A DNA stretch of 64,000 nucleotides, taken from positions 663,209 to 727,208 of the forward strand of contig NZ_KB905156.1 in NCBI RefSeq assembly GCF_000378605.1, given 5' to 3'. A program made the translations under genes and the position numbers. The DNA is from Thioalkalivibrio sp. ALJ21. GTDB lineage: Bacteria; Pseudomonadota; Gammaproteobacteria; Ectothiorhodospirales; Ectothiorhodospiraceae. The notes below the pieces were generated by a model. The model was not told the DNA's origin. It made no database searches and worked only from the letters and a program-made list of their open reading frames with translations. Below are positions 37,314 to 45,766 of this stretch, one piece after another. Every line of letters starts with the position of its first letter. Position 1 is the first letter of the stretch.

Positions 37314-38024
37314 TCAGGCGGACCCCCAGCTCGGGAGGCCCATCGTGTTCTCCAGGAACCGATACACCTGCTCGGGGTACAGGCGGTCGCCGCCATCGGT
37401 CTCGTAGTGGCCATGCTCCAGGGTGTCGGTGACGATGTCCCGGACCAGGCGTTCGGAGAGCGGGTACCCGTTGGTGTACTTGGCATTCAACAGTGCGGCG
37501 GTGCCGTGGCGGATCACTTCGCGTTCGGCTGCCCCCTGCACATCCAGCACGAACACTGAGGCAGAGACGGCCCCGATCATGGTGAGATCTCCTTCCTCTT
37601 CCTGGAAGCCCCGGCTCACGCCCGGGAAGCCGTAGTTCGAATCGAACAGGACGCCGGACTCCACCGCCAGCCGCCATTCCGGATGGCTGTGGAAGGAGGC
37701 GCTGTTGAACAGTTGACCGCCGCCGCCACGGCCCTGGCCACTTACATTCTGCGAAAGACTGGCATGCGTCGGGTCATAGCCCCCGCTCCAGTAGTCGGGG
37801 GAGTGGCCGCCGCAGTCCTGGGGCCCGTCGTGGCGCGACACATTGCCGGACGCCCAGCCCGAGGGCATGCAGTTCGCACCGGCCGCCTTCAATGGCGAGG
37901 CATGCAGGGTCATCAGTAGAGGGGTGGCCCCGAGCATCGCCCGGCTCAGACGCCGCCGATTGTGGCCGTGTGTACCCAGCCCCTCCTGGCGCCGGCTTGA
38001 GTCCTGGTTGTCGTTTTGTTCCAT
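37314..38024 (-). CDS. Secreted protein, candidate substrate of the HprK/PqqD operon
   Basis: A 236-residue protein of unknown function, first gene of the operon, with CTGGAGGG as ribosome site. The N-terminus is long, ends in RRRLSRAML (Arg23-25) and a hydrophobic stretch (about 29-43), then PLKAAGA: a Tat-like signal. The mature part has DCGGHSPDYW (70-79), a Gly-rich patch (about 96-103), RHGTAALLNAKY (172-183) and a C-terminal helix ending GLPSWGSA with Ser232 and Ser235. Similar secreted proteins accompany HPr-rel-A genes elsewhere, from memory. It is not a PEP-CTERM protein and has no enzyme motif I know. Confidence 0.78.
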   Translation of the reverse strand: MEQNDNQDSSRRQEGLGTHGHNRRRLSRAMLGATPLLMTLHASPLKAAGANCMPSGWASGNVSRHDGPQDCGGHSPDYWSGGYDPTHASLSQNVSGQGRGGGGQLFNSASFHSHPEWRLAVESGVLFDSNYGFPGVSRGFQEEEGDLTMIGAVSASVFVLDVQGAAEREVIRHGTAALLNAKYTNGYPLSERLVRDIVTDTLEHGHYETDGGDRLYPEQVYRFLENTMGLPSWGSA

Positions 38025-38376
38025 CGTGTCCCTCCAGAATTTTCGGGACCGGGCCTTGGTTGGAGCGGTATCGCGTCCAGGGAGACGCGGACAATCCAGA
38101 TTCCTGGTTTGATACTAGTCCGGGTTACCCGGGTCTTCGCATTCCGTCGCGATATTTGTGTTGCCACCCGCATTCGCTGCGACAACCAAAACACAGAGCA
38201 ATATCTATACCCCAAATCAACAACGATGTAATCGGCTGTTTGGAAGGCTTTTTCTCATACCAAGGGTCCGCCGTGGGCTTTTCTGAGAAGTGATTTGTAA
38301 AAGGCGCTGACAGTTGTCGTCGTTCGCCAATACCGGCACACCCGGGGACACGTAGAAGTGTCACCCCCTTTTACAT
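38025..38376. other. Lower-GC intergenic region upstream of the secreted-protein operon
   Basis: This 352-base region has no convincing gene. It must carry the promoter of the leftward operon starting at 38024 and the end of the methyltransferase transcript. A perfect 13-bp palindrome CCGGGTTACCCGG lies at 38120-38132 and an imperfect hairpin GGGGACAC / GTGTCACCCC near 38345-38367. No sigma-54 promoter was found in it. Confidence 0.6.
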
Positions 38377-39111
38377 TCAGCCTTTGCGTGCACGCAGGAT
38401 GAACGAGTGACACAACCGCTGCGCGATCCACGGCGATGCCTGCCAAAGGGCCCTGGCCCAGCGGCTTTCGGCCGGGCCCTGGAGCTTATGCAGCCGGCCC
38501 GGGACCAGGGGCAGCCAGTAACACGCCAGCGGCCGCAGGCCGGCCGCCCTCGCTGCCGCCTGCAGCGAGTCGGGCGCCTCGTAGCGCAGATGGGGCGCCT
38601 TTCCGGCCCGAACCCGTCGGCGTTCCTGCAGCACGGTGGGCCATGTTCTGGCGTTCAGCGCATCCACCCAGATCTCGCCGCCGGGGCGCAGCACGCGATG
38701 CATCTCCGCGAGTGCCGGGCGCGAGTCGGCCAGCGCCTGCATCACCCCGAAACAGAGCACGCCATCGAACTCGCCATCGGCGAACGGCAGCCGGTGGACA
38801 TCCGCCGCCAGCCAGTCGATCGCAGCGGGGCTGCGCTGTCGCGCCTTGTGCAGCGACGGGGCGGAGTAGTCCAGCCCGATCGGGCTGCGCCCTTCGGCCT
38901 GGAGCAGCCGGGTATAGGTGCCGGCCCCGCAGCCGATATCGAGCCATCGCGCCCCTTCGGGACGAGCCTGCTGCCAGAGCGACTGGAACTGGCGTACCCG
39001 GCTGGCCAGCCCGGTGGGCGTCCAGCCCGCGATTGCCGCATCGTCGTCGCACTGGCTGCCGCGCTGGGTAAAGCGCTGGCGCCAGCGCTGCTCAAAACTG
39101 GAGTTCGTCAC
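38377..39111 (-). CDS. SAM-dependent methyltransferase
   Basis: A 244-residue class I methyltransferase. Motif I is WLDIGCGAGTYTRLL and motif II/III features are IGLDYS, VHRLPFADGEFDGVLCFGVMQAL and LRPGGEIWVD, matching the UbiE/Methyltransf_11 group. GTG at 39111 is chosen, with homology beginning after it; the frame extending to 39225 runs through the preceding gene. It overlaps that VanZ-like gene by 20 bases. Substrate unknown; the locus suggests a sugar or lipid carrier. Confidence 0.8.
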   Translation of the reverse strand: MTNSSFEQRWRQRFTQRGSQCDDDAAIAGWTPTGLASRVRQFQSLWQQARPEGARWLDIGCGAGTYTRLLQAEGRSPIGLDYSAPSLHKARQRSPAAIDWLAADVHRLPFADGEFDGVLCFGVMQALADSRPALAEMHRVLRPGGEIWVDALNARTWPTVLQERRRVRAGKAPHLRYEAPDSLQAAARAAGLRPLACYWLPLVPGRLHKLQGPAESRWARALWQASPWIAQRLCHSFILRARKG

Positions 39112-40552
39112 GTTCGTGTTCCCGCCTGGCTGGCTCGTTGATGACTGTAGACCGCCCAGCCGTGACTGGCGCCGAACCGAATGGCCGGGCCCGGGTGCGG
39201 CTCGTGGTACTGGCTTCGGTAGCAAGGCGCGTCAGGAAGTGCAGCGCGGTCGCCATGCCCCAGGCGGCCGCCGTGGCCAGGACCAGGCTGGCCGGGTCGG
39301 GCCGCAGCCCCACGACCAGCAGCTTGCCGCCTTCCATCAGCAGCGCCACGAGCAGCCCGCCGAGGGCGGCCAGCCACTGCAACTGGCGCGGATGCAGCGG
39401 GCGTCGGATCTGCGCCAGCCATATCAGCACACCCAGCGGCAGATACATGGCCACATGCAGCGCCGCACTGCGCAGGGCCACGGTTTCGCCGACGAAGTAG
39501 TGGTAATAGAACGGCCAGAGATTGAGCTGGGCCCATTGCGCCGAGATGGCCGCCCGGTCCCAGTGGTAGGGGCCCAGGTCATGGTTCAGGACCAGCAGTG
39601 CTGCCCCGTACAGTGGCGCTGCAACGACCAGGAGCGGGATCGCGGCACGCCGCAGGGCTTGCATCACCTGCGGCGGCGAGAGGTACTCGTACAGGAGCAT
39701 TCCTGTGACAAATCCGGCGCCCCGCAGCACGGCCGAACGGCCCTCTGCGATCCCCGAGAGCGTGGCAAGATTCAGGGCCTCCAGCAGGATGGCCAGGAGC
39801 GCTGCCAGGGTCACCAGGACGGCCCAGTTCGCGGACGGGCGCCCCCTGAGCCCGTACGCGAGCAGGATCCCGACGGGCACGCTGGCCACCAGTGTCAGGC
39901 CCAGCTCCGAGATACAGCGAAGACCGGACGTACAGGCCCCGGTGGCTACCCACAGACCCCAGGCACTGGGGCCGAGACGCTGGCTCCACTCGGCGCTGGA
40001 CAGGACCAGGTCGAACGGCGCCAGGCCGATCGCGACGTACAGGAGCGCATAGGCGATCAGGACGGCAGGCACGATGACACGGTTTGGGCCTGCGAGCTGG
40101 CCTCGCCAGTGCAGTAGCGGTCGGCGCAGTCCCCACCACATCAGGGCCCCGACCACCGCACCGAGAAAATTGCCCGCGATGTCCGCCCCGGCCGGATAGC
40201 GATAGGGCAGCCAGATCTGCAGGAACTCCACCGTTGCCGTGGTCGCCAGCCCCAGAAGGGCGACCAGGGCGAGGGCCCCCAGATGCCATACAAGGTGACT
40301 GCGGCCATAGGTGAGCCAGGCCATCCAGAAAAAGCCCAGTGGCATGAACATCATGACATTCGCCATGAACTGGGCGCGCCCGCTGGTGCCGGGTCCCTGC
40401 AGACTCATGTCGCGGTAGAGTGACCACGCCTCCTCCAGACCCATCTCGCCGAACTCGAACGGCAGCAGCGTCAGGTAGAGGGCAAACCCCAGGGATAGCC
40501 ACGCCCCGATGACACAGGTCCACAGGGCCAGTGGTTCGCGTCTGCGTGTCAT
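39092..40552 (-). CDS. Double VanZ-like membrane protein
   Basis: A 486-residue integral membrane protein with about 11-12 TM helices. Two VanZ-like repeats are seen: an N-terminal one (LYLTLLPFEF ... FMANVMMFMPLGFF ... VEFLQIWLPYRYPAGADIAGN split motifs, about 15-140) and a C-terminal one (LHVAMYLPLGVLIWL, about 380-455). VanZ-like proteins with exosortase-locus association are known, function unproved. ATG at 40552 has no strong ribosome site. It is divergent from the beta-helix gene and co-transcribed with the methyltransferase. Confidence 0.8.
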   Translation of the reverse strand: MTRRREPLALWTCVIGAWLSLGFALYLTLLPFEFGEMGLEEAWSLYRDMSLQGPGTSGRAQFMANVMMFMPLGFFWMAWLTYGRSHLVWHLGALALVALLGLATTATVEFLQIWLPYRYPAGADIAGNFLGAVVGALMWWGLRRPLLHWRGQLAGPNRVIVPAVLIAYALLYVAIGLAPFDLVLSSAEWSQRLGPSAWGLWVATGACTSGLRCISELGLTLVASVPVGILLAYGLRGRPSANWAVLVTLAALLAILLEALNLATLSGIAEGRSAVLRGAGFVTGMLLYEYLSPPQVMQALRRAAIPLLVVAAPLYGAALLVLNHDLGPYHWDRAAISAQWAQLNLWPFYYHYFVGETVALRSAALHVAMYLPLGVLIWLAQIRRPLHPRQLQWLAALGGLLVALLMEGGKLLVVGLRPDPASLVLATAAAWGMATALHFLTRLATEASTTSRTRARPFGSAPVTAGRSTVINEPARREHERDELQF

Positions 40553-40667
40553 GGGTTGCCGCGCTCGCACATGGTCTAACCTGACAAGGGGGCATACACC
40601 GGAGTATGACCCCTCCAATCGCCACAGCGCGGGCTGGTTTCGCAGGCCCCGGGCAGGGAGTGCGGTG

Positions 40668-42065
40668 ATGACGGCAGGGCGGTCAATGTTCCACTCGCTT
40701 GCATCCCGGGCATGGGTGCTGGCGAGCATGATGCTGCTGGCCGTGATGACGGCGAGCGCCGACACGCCACGACCGGGCGGGGCGTCCGAGGCCCCCGCGG
40801 CCGCGACCCGCGTGCTGCAGACCGACCCGGAGGGGTTGCGCCGCGCCGTGCGCCAGCTGCGCCCGGGCGATCATCTTCAGCTCGCCCCGGGCGAATACCC
40901 GGAGCCGCTGGTGTTGAGGGGCATTAGCGGGACGGCCGAGCGGCCGATCGTGATCACCGGCCCGGATTCGGGAGACCCGGCCATCCTCCGCGGACGTTCG
41001 GGCAGCAATACCATTCGCCTGATCAATGCCGCGCACCTGGTGATCCGGCACCTGACCCTGGAGGGGGGCGGGCACAATATCGCCGGGGTCGTAGTCGAGC
41101 ACGACAGTGAATATGCCCAAGACATCACTCTGGAGCACCTGACCATCCGCGGCTACGACCGTTCGCAGGGCAACAGCGGCATCACCACCCGAGCCGCCGC
41201 CTGGAACTGGACCATCCGCCACAACGACATTCGCGATGTCGGTACTGGCATGTACCTCGGGCGGCCCGATGGTACGGGGCCGTTTGTCGCGGGCCTGATC
41301 GAGCACAACTTTATTGGTCGTACCCTGGGCTACAGCATGCAGATCAAGCACCAGCGTCCGCGAACCCCGCGCGCGGGGATGCCGACCGAACCCCATGCCA
41401 CCATTATCCGCCACAACGTGTTCAGCAAGGCGGAGCGCGCGAGCAGCGGCCATCGCGCGCGGCCCAATCTGCTGGTGGGACACTTCCCGCCCGAGGGGCC
41501 CGGGCAGCACGACTGGTACTGGATCTACGGCAACCTGTTCTACCAGAACCCCCACCAGCGCCTCTTTCAGGGCGAAGGCCGCCTGGCTCTGTACAACAAC
41601 CTGTTCTTCAACGATGCCGGCAGTGCCCTGATCGTGCAGCCGCACAACCATATCCCGAAGGATGTCCTGATCGTCCACAACACCGTGGTCGCACGAGGGT
41701 TCGGGATACGACTGGCTCCCGGCGATCGGCGCTATGAACAGGTCATTGCCGGGAATGCGGTCTTCGCCGACCCCGCGATTGATGCCGCGCGCACGGTCCA
41801 TGCCGAACCCAACCACGAGGCGGCGTTTGGCCGGGCTCCGGCCTACCTGGTGCGCCCGCGTGGGCCGCTGGCGGAACTCGATCTGTTCCCGCTGGAAGGG
41901 ATGCTGGAGTATGAGGGTCTGCCCGAGTTCCAAAGCCCTCCACCTCCCGGTCTGGAACGCGACTACAACGACCGCGGGCGCAGTCAGCCCCGATTCGGGG
42001 CTTACGCGGGCGGCCACCAGGCCAGTCCGGGGCGGCGCGAAGCCGTCGGACCTGCAGGCCGGTAG
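40668..42065 (+). CDS. Secreted right-handed beta-helix protein
   Basis: A 465-residue protein with a signal peptide (hydrophobic core about 14-30, ending MTASADTP). The body consists of beta-helix rungs: LRRAVRQLRPGDHLQLAPGEY, PIVITGPDSGDPAIL, NTIRLINAAHLVIRHLTLEG, ITLEHLTIRG and WTIRHNDIRDV, resembling PL6/chondroitinase-B-like and C5-epimerase-like folds. It probably binds, cleaves or epimerises the locus polysaccharide in the periplasm. Catalytic residues cannot be assigned. ATG at 40668 is used because a signal peptide follows; a longer frame from 40509 is antisense to the VanZ gene. Confidence 0.82.
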   Translation: MTAGRSMFHSLASRAWVLASMMLLAVMTASADTPRPGGASEAPAAATRVLQTDPEGLRRAVRQLRPGDHLQLAPGEYPEPLVLRGISGTAERPIVITGPDSGDPAILRGRSGSNTIRLINAAHLVIRHLTLEGGGHNIAGVVVEHDSEYAQDITLEHLTIRGYDRSQGNSGITTRAAAWNWTIRHNDIRDVGTGMYLGRPDGTGPFVAGLIEHNFIGRTLGYSMQIKHQRPRTPRAGMPTEPHATIIRHNVFSKAERASSGHRARPNLLVGHFPPEGPGQHDWYWIYGNLFYQNPHQRLFQGEGRLALYNNLFFNDAGSALIVQPHNHIPKDVLIVHNTVVARGFGIRLAPGDRRYEQVIAGNAVFADPAIDAARTVHAEPNHEAAFGRAPAYLVRPRGPLAELDLFPLEGMLEYEGLPEFQSPPPPGLERDYNDRGRSQPRFGAYAGGHQASPGRREAVGPAGR

Positions 42066-42079
42066 CGGTCCGCGCGCGG

Positions 42080-43369
42080 TCACAGGCGCAGGTCGCTGGC
42101 CTCGCGCGGGAAGACCGATTTCACATCGAACAGGACCGCTTGCGGATGCGCGAGAGCACGGATCGCTTCCACCCCCATGTCCAGGAACGTCTGGTGGGGC
42201 ACCGCCACGATGATGGCGTCGAACGAATCCGCCTCGGGGGCCGAGGTGATCGGGGTGATGCCGTATTCGTGCTCGGCCTCCTCCGGGTCGACCCAGGGAT
42301 CAAACACCACGATCTCGGTGTTGTATCCGTGCAGCGTATGGTAGATGTCCATCACGCGCGTATTGCGCAGGTCCGGGCAGTTCTCCTTGAAGGTCAGGCC
42401 CATCAACAGGATGCGCGCCCCCACCGGATTGATCCCCTTGCGCACCAGTGCGCGGATGGTCGCGTCCGCGATGTGCGCCCCCATCGCGTCGTTCACGCGG
42501 CGCCCGGCCAGGATCATCTCCGGGTGGTGTCCGACGGCCTGGGCCTTGTGCGTCAGGTAGTACGGGTCCACCCCGATGCAGTGCCCGCCCACCAGGCCGG
42601 GCCGGAACGGCAGGAAATTCCACTTGGTCCCGGCGGCCTGCAGGACCGCCTCGGTATCGAGTCCCAGGCGCTCGAACAGCAGCGCCAGTTCGTTGATCAG
42701 GGCGATGTTCACGTCGCGCTGGGTGTTCTCGATCACCTTGGCGGCCTCGGCCACGCGGATGCTCTCGGCCTTGTGCGTACCGGCCGTGATGACGCGCGCA
42801 TACAGGGCATCGACGAAGTCCGCCACCTCCGGCAGCGAGCCCGAGGTGACCTTCTTGATGGAGGTGACCCGGTGTGCCTTGTCCCCGGGGTTGATCCGCT
42901 CGGGGCTGTAGCCGGTGAAGAAGTCCTCGTTGTGGGTCAGCCCGGACTCCCGTTCCAGGATCGGAACGCAGTCTTCCTCCGTCGCCCCCGGATAGACCGT
43001 CGACTCGTAGATCACCACGTCGCCCCGCTTGAGCACCTGCCCCACGGTATGGGTGGCCCCGAGCAGGGGGCGCAGGTCCGGTCGGCGGTGGGCATCGATC
43101 GGCGTCGGCACGGTCACCACGAACACATTGCACGCGCGCAGCGCCTCGAGGTCCGTGGTGTAGTCCAGGTGCGTCGCGGCAGCGAGATCTTCCGGCTCGA
43201 CCTCCAGCGTGCGGTCGATGCCGTTTTTCAGGTCCTGGATGCGGCCGGGCTGGATATCGAATCCCAGGGTCGGCCATACCCGGCCGAATTCGACCGCCAG
43301 GGGCAGGCCAACGTAGCCCAGCCCAATAACCGCGAGACGAATCTCTTCCGATGAGGGGAGTGCATGCAT
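42080..43369 (-). CDS. UDP-N-acetylhexosamine 6-dehydrogenase (TviB/WbpA type)
   Basis: A 429-residue NAD-dependent UDP-sugar dehydrogenase converting UDP-GlcNAc or UDP-GalNAc to the uronic acid. The Rossmann motif [10 protein letters not shown] is at about 17-26, [11 protein letters not shown] and the catalytic Cys in [12 protein letters not shown] are intact. The sequence is nearer to TviB/WbpA than to UDP-glucose dehydrogenases. It is divergent from the UDP-GlcNAc 2-epimerase gene, and together they would make a HexNAc uronic acid (ManNAcA, GlcNAcA or GalNAcA). Convergent with the beta-helix gene. Confidence 0.93.
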   Translation of the reverse strand: MHALPSSEEIRLAVIGLGYVGLPLAVEFGRVWPTLGFDIQPGRIQDLKNGIDRTLEVEPEDLAAATHLDYTTDLEALRACNVFVVTVPTPIDAHRRPDLRPLLGATHTVGQVLKRGDVVIYESTVYPGATEEDCVPILERESGLTHNEDFFTGYSPERINPGDKAHRVTSIKKVTSGSLPEVADFVDALYARVITAGTHKAESIRVAEAAKVIENTQRDVNIALINELALLFERLGLDTEAVLQAAGTKWNFLPFRPGLVGGHCIGVDPYYLTHKAQAVGHHPEMILAGRRVNDAMGAHIADATIRALVRKGINPVGARILLMGLTFKENCPDLRNTRVMDIYHTLHGYNTEIVVFDPWVDPEEAEHEYGITPITSAPEADSFDAIIVAVPHQTFLDMGVEAIRALAHPQAVLFDVKSVFPREASDLRL

Positions 43370-43607
43370 GAGTGAAGGCTCTTCCGTGCAGCGGGTTGAG
43401 TAACGGGCACCTTGCCGGGTCGGTTTCCTTTACACCCGGGCAGCCAGCGTAGTGCGAGCTTAGGCACAACATGGATGGCGGGACAATGATGAAAAATCTG
43501 CACAAATTTCGTCCTTTCGTCCTATGCCCATTTCCCTCAATTCGAACTACATTGGGCGCTAATGCCCTGACCGAACTGGCGTGTCGGGGTCGCGACGGGA
43601 TCACTAT

Positions 43608-44750
43608 ATGTCTACAGATTCGCAATGCGACATCCTGTGCGTCGTCGGCGCGCGCCCCAACTTCATGAAGATCGGTCCGGTGATGCGGGCCTTGCAGCAA
43701 GCCGATATACCGGCACAACTCGTGCACACCGGGCAGCACTACGACCCGGCGATGAACGAGCGGTTTTTCACCGATCTGCAGATCCCCCGACCGGACATCA
43801 ACCTCGAGGTGGGCTCCAGCTCGCATGCCGTGCAAACGGCCGAAGTGATGATGCGTTTCGAGGGCGTGCTGGACCGTGTGCAGCCGCGGGCCATCCTCGT
43901 GGTGGGCGATGTGAACTCCACGATCGCCTGTGCCCTGGTGGCGGCCAAGAAGGGGGTCGGGGTGATCCACGTGGAGGCGGGATTGCGCAGCTTCGATCGC
44001 AGCATGCCGGAGGAGGTGAACCGGGTGCTGACCGACCAGATCTCCGATCTGCTGTTCATCACCGAGCGCCATGCCCGTGACAACCTGGCGCGCGAGGGTA
44101 TCGCCCCCGATCGGGTGCACTTTGTCGGCAACGTGATGATCGACACCCAGCTCTACAACCTGGGGCGTGCCGTGCCGTGGCAGGAGACGTTGCGGGCGGC
44201 CGGGATGGAGGCCGGTACGTTTTCCGACAGCGGGGCCTACGGCGTGCTGACCCTGCACCGCCCCTCCAACGTCGATCATGCACCGGTGATGGAGCGCCTG
44301 GTCGACAGCCTGGTGACCATCGCCCGGGAGCTCCCGCTGGTATTCCCGTTGCACCCCCGCACCCAGGCCCGTTTGCAGGGCTTCGGGCTGGAGTCTGCGC
44401 TGCGCGAGGCACCAATCGCCGTGCTGCCGCCGGCCGGCTATCTGGAGATGCTGGGGCTGATGAAAGATGCCCGTGTCGTGCTTACCGACTCCGGGGGCAT
44501 GCAGGAGGAAACCACGGCCCTCGGGGTGCCCTGCATCACCTTGCGCGAGAACACGGAACGCCCGATCACGATCGATGAAGGTACCAATATTTTAGTAGGC
44601 AATGATCCGCAACGACTGATGGAGTCTTTCCGCGAGGTCATGGACCATGGGGGAAAACAGGGGCGCATCCCGGAGTACTGGGACGGCAATGCCGCAGAAC
44701 GCATCGTGGCCGTCGTGGCTGACTGGCTGAATCACGCAAGAAAATCCTGA
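43608..44750 (+). CDS. wecB: UDP-N-acetylglucosamine 2-epimerase
   Basis: A 380-residue non-hydrolysing UDP-GlcNAc 2-epimerase making UDP-ManNAc, or a WbpI-like epimerase acting on a uronic derivative. Marker blocks are VVGARPNFMKIGPV, HVEAGLRSFDRSMPEEVNR, TLHRPSNVD, and TDSGGMQEETTALGVPCITLRENTERP read in parts. ATG at 43608 (MSTDSQCDI) is preferred over one at 43581. It heads a rightward cluster with two deacetylases and an acetyltransferase. Confidence 0.93.
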   Translation: MSTDSQCDILCVVGARPNFMKIGPVMRALQQADIPAQLVHTGQHYDPAMNERFFTDLQIPRPDINLEVGSSSHAVQTAEVMMRFEGVLDRVQPRAILVVGDVNSTIACALVAAKKGVGVIHVEAGLRSFDRSMPEEVNRVLTDQISDLLFITERHARDNLAREGIAPDRVHFVGNVMIDTQLYNLGRAVPWQETLRAAGMEAGTFSDSGAYGVLTLHRPSNVDHAPVMERLVDSLVTIARELPLVFPLHPRTQARLQGFGLESALREAPIAVLPPAGYLEMLGLMKDARVVLTDSGGMQEETTALGVPCITLRENTERPITIDEGTNILVGNDPQRLMESFREVMDHGGKQGRIPEYWDGNAAERIVAVVADWLNHARKS

Positions 44751-44805
44751 CCGGTTTGTTCTCGCGCCCTCCGATCACGCCCCAAGCGGGTTCAGGAGAT
44801 CGCGC

Positions 44806-45753
44806 ATGCTGCGAGTACCGTTGTCCATGCTGTCGCCGCAAGGCCGGCGCGCGCGCCTGACGATCCTCGCCTATCACCGCGTGCTGGCGGACCCCGACCC
44901 GCTGCGACCGGAAGACCCGGTGGCCGAGACCTTTCGCTGGCAGATGCGCCTGCTGGCGCGGGAGATGAACCCGCTGCCGCTGGACGAGGCTATCGAGCGC
45001 CTGCAGGAAGGCCGGCTCCCGGCTCGGGCCGTTGCGGTTACTTTCGACGACGGGTATGCCGACAACGCGGAGATCGCGCTGCCGATCCTGCGCGAGGAGG
45101 GGGTGCCGGCAACGTTCTTTGTCGCCACCGGCTATCTGAATGGCGGCTGCATGTTCAACGACATGCTGATCGAAACGGTTCGCCAGATTCCCTCCATGGC
45201 AGTGGACCTGACTCCGGAGGGGCTGGGCACCCGTTCACTAGAGTCCGTGGCGCAGCGCCGCGCCACGATCCACGCCCTGATCGGGGCCCTCAAGTATCGG
45301 CCGCTGGCCGAACGCAGCCGCCACGCCGAGGCGCTGGGTGCCCGTTTCGGTATAACGCCCCCCGGCGATCTGATGATGACCGATGCCCAGGTTCGCGAGC
45401 TGGCCGATGCCGGCATGGGGATCGGCGGGCACACCGTCCTGCACCCGATTCTGGCCGAGACCGATGCCGAGACCGCACAGCACGAGATTGCGGAGGGCAA
45501 GGTCGAACTCGAGGCCCTGGTGGGACGTCCCGTACGGCTGTTTGCCTACCCCAACGGGCGCCCCGGCAAGGACTATGCGCCGGAGCATGTCGAGATGGTG
45601 CGTGCCTGTGGGTTCGACGCCGCCGTATCCACCATGGCCGGTGCCGCCGGCCGCGACACGGATCCGCTGCAACTTCCGCGTTTTACCCCCTGGGACCGAA
45701 CGCCTCTGCGCTTTGGCCTGCGGCTGGCGCGCAATCTGACCTCAGCCCACTGA
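44806..45753 (+). CDS. Polysaccharide deacetylase (NodB homology)
   Basis: A 315-residue carbohydrate esterase 4 protein. TFDDGYADN (about 84-92) and the metal pair GGHTVLHPIL (H-x4-H) are present, with FAYPNGRPGKDY later. There is no signal peptide, so it may act on a lipid-linked or nucleotide sugar in the cytoplasm or be exported otherwise. It lies 55 bases after wecB and 13 before the next deacetylase-like gene. Confidence 0.9.
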   Translation: MLRVPLSMLSPQGRRARLTILAYHRVLADPDPLRPEDPVAETFRWQMRLLAREMNPLPLDEAIERLQEGRLPARAVAVTFDDGYADNAEIALPILREEGVPATFFVATGYLNGGCMFNDMLIETVRQIPSMAVDLTPEGLGTRSLESVAQRRATIHALIGALKYRPLAERSRHAEALGARFGITPPGDLMMTDAQVRELADAGMGIGGHTVLHPILAETDAETAQHEIAEGKVELEALVGRPVRLFAYPNGRPGKDYAPEHVEMVRACGFDAAVSTMAGAAGRDTDPLQLPRFTPWDRTPLRFGLRLARNLTSAH

Positions 45754-45766
45754 AGGTGCGAACACG

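Noticed and set aside
34976-38024. A lasso-peptide gene cluster
   Set aside because: There is no short precursor gene and no B2 transglutaminase-like protease; the Asn-synthetase homologue is 15 kb away on the other strand.
37314-38024. PEP-CTERM sorting signal on the secreted protein
   Set aside because: The C-terminus ends GLPSWGSA with no PEP motif, membrane helix or basic tail; the YPEQ near residue 217 is not followed by these.
38025-38376. Sigma-54 promoter for the secreted-protein operon
   Set aside because: No GG-N10-GC pair with proper context was found on either strand.
39092-40552. Possible exosortase (EpsH/XrtA)
   Set aside because: The membrane protein fits VanZ repeats and lacks the Cys/Arg/His arrangement of exosortases.
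43370-43607. Copy of the TGTGTCGAT dyad in the dehydrogenase/epimerase divergent gap
   Set aside because: No such arms are present; only a short TTTCGTCC direct repeat is seen.
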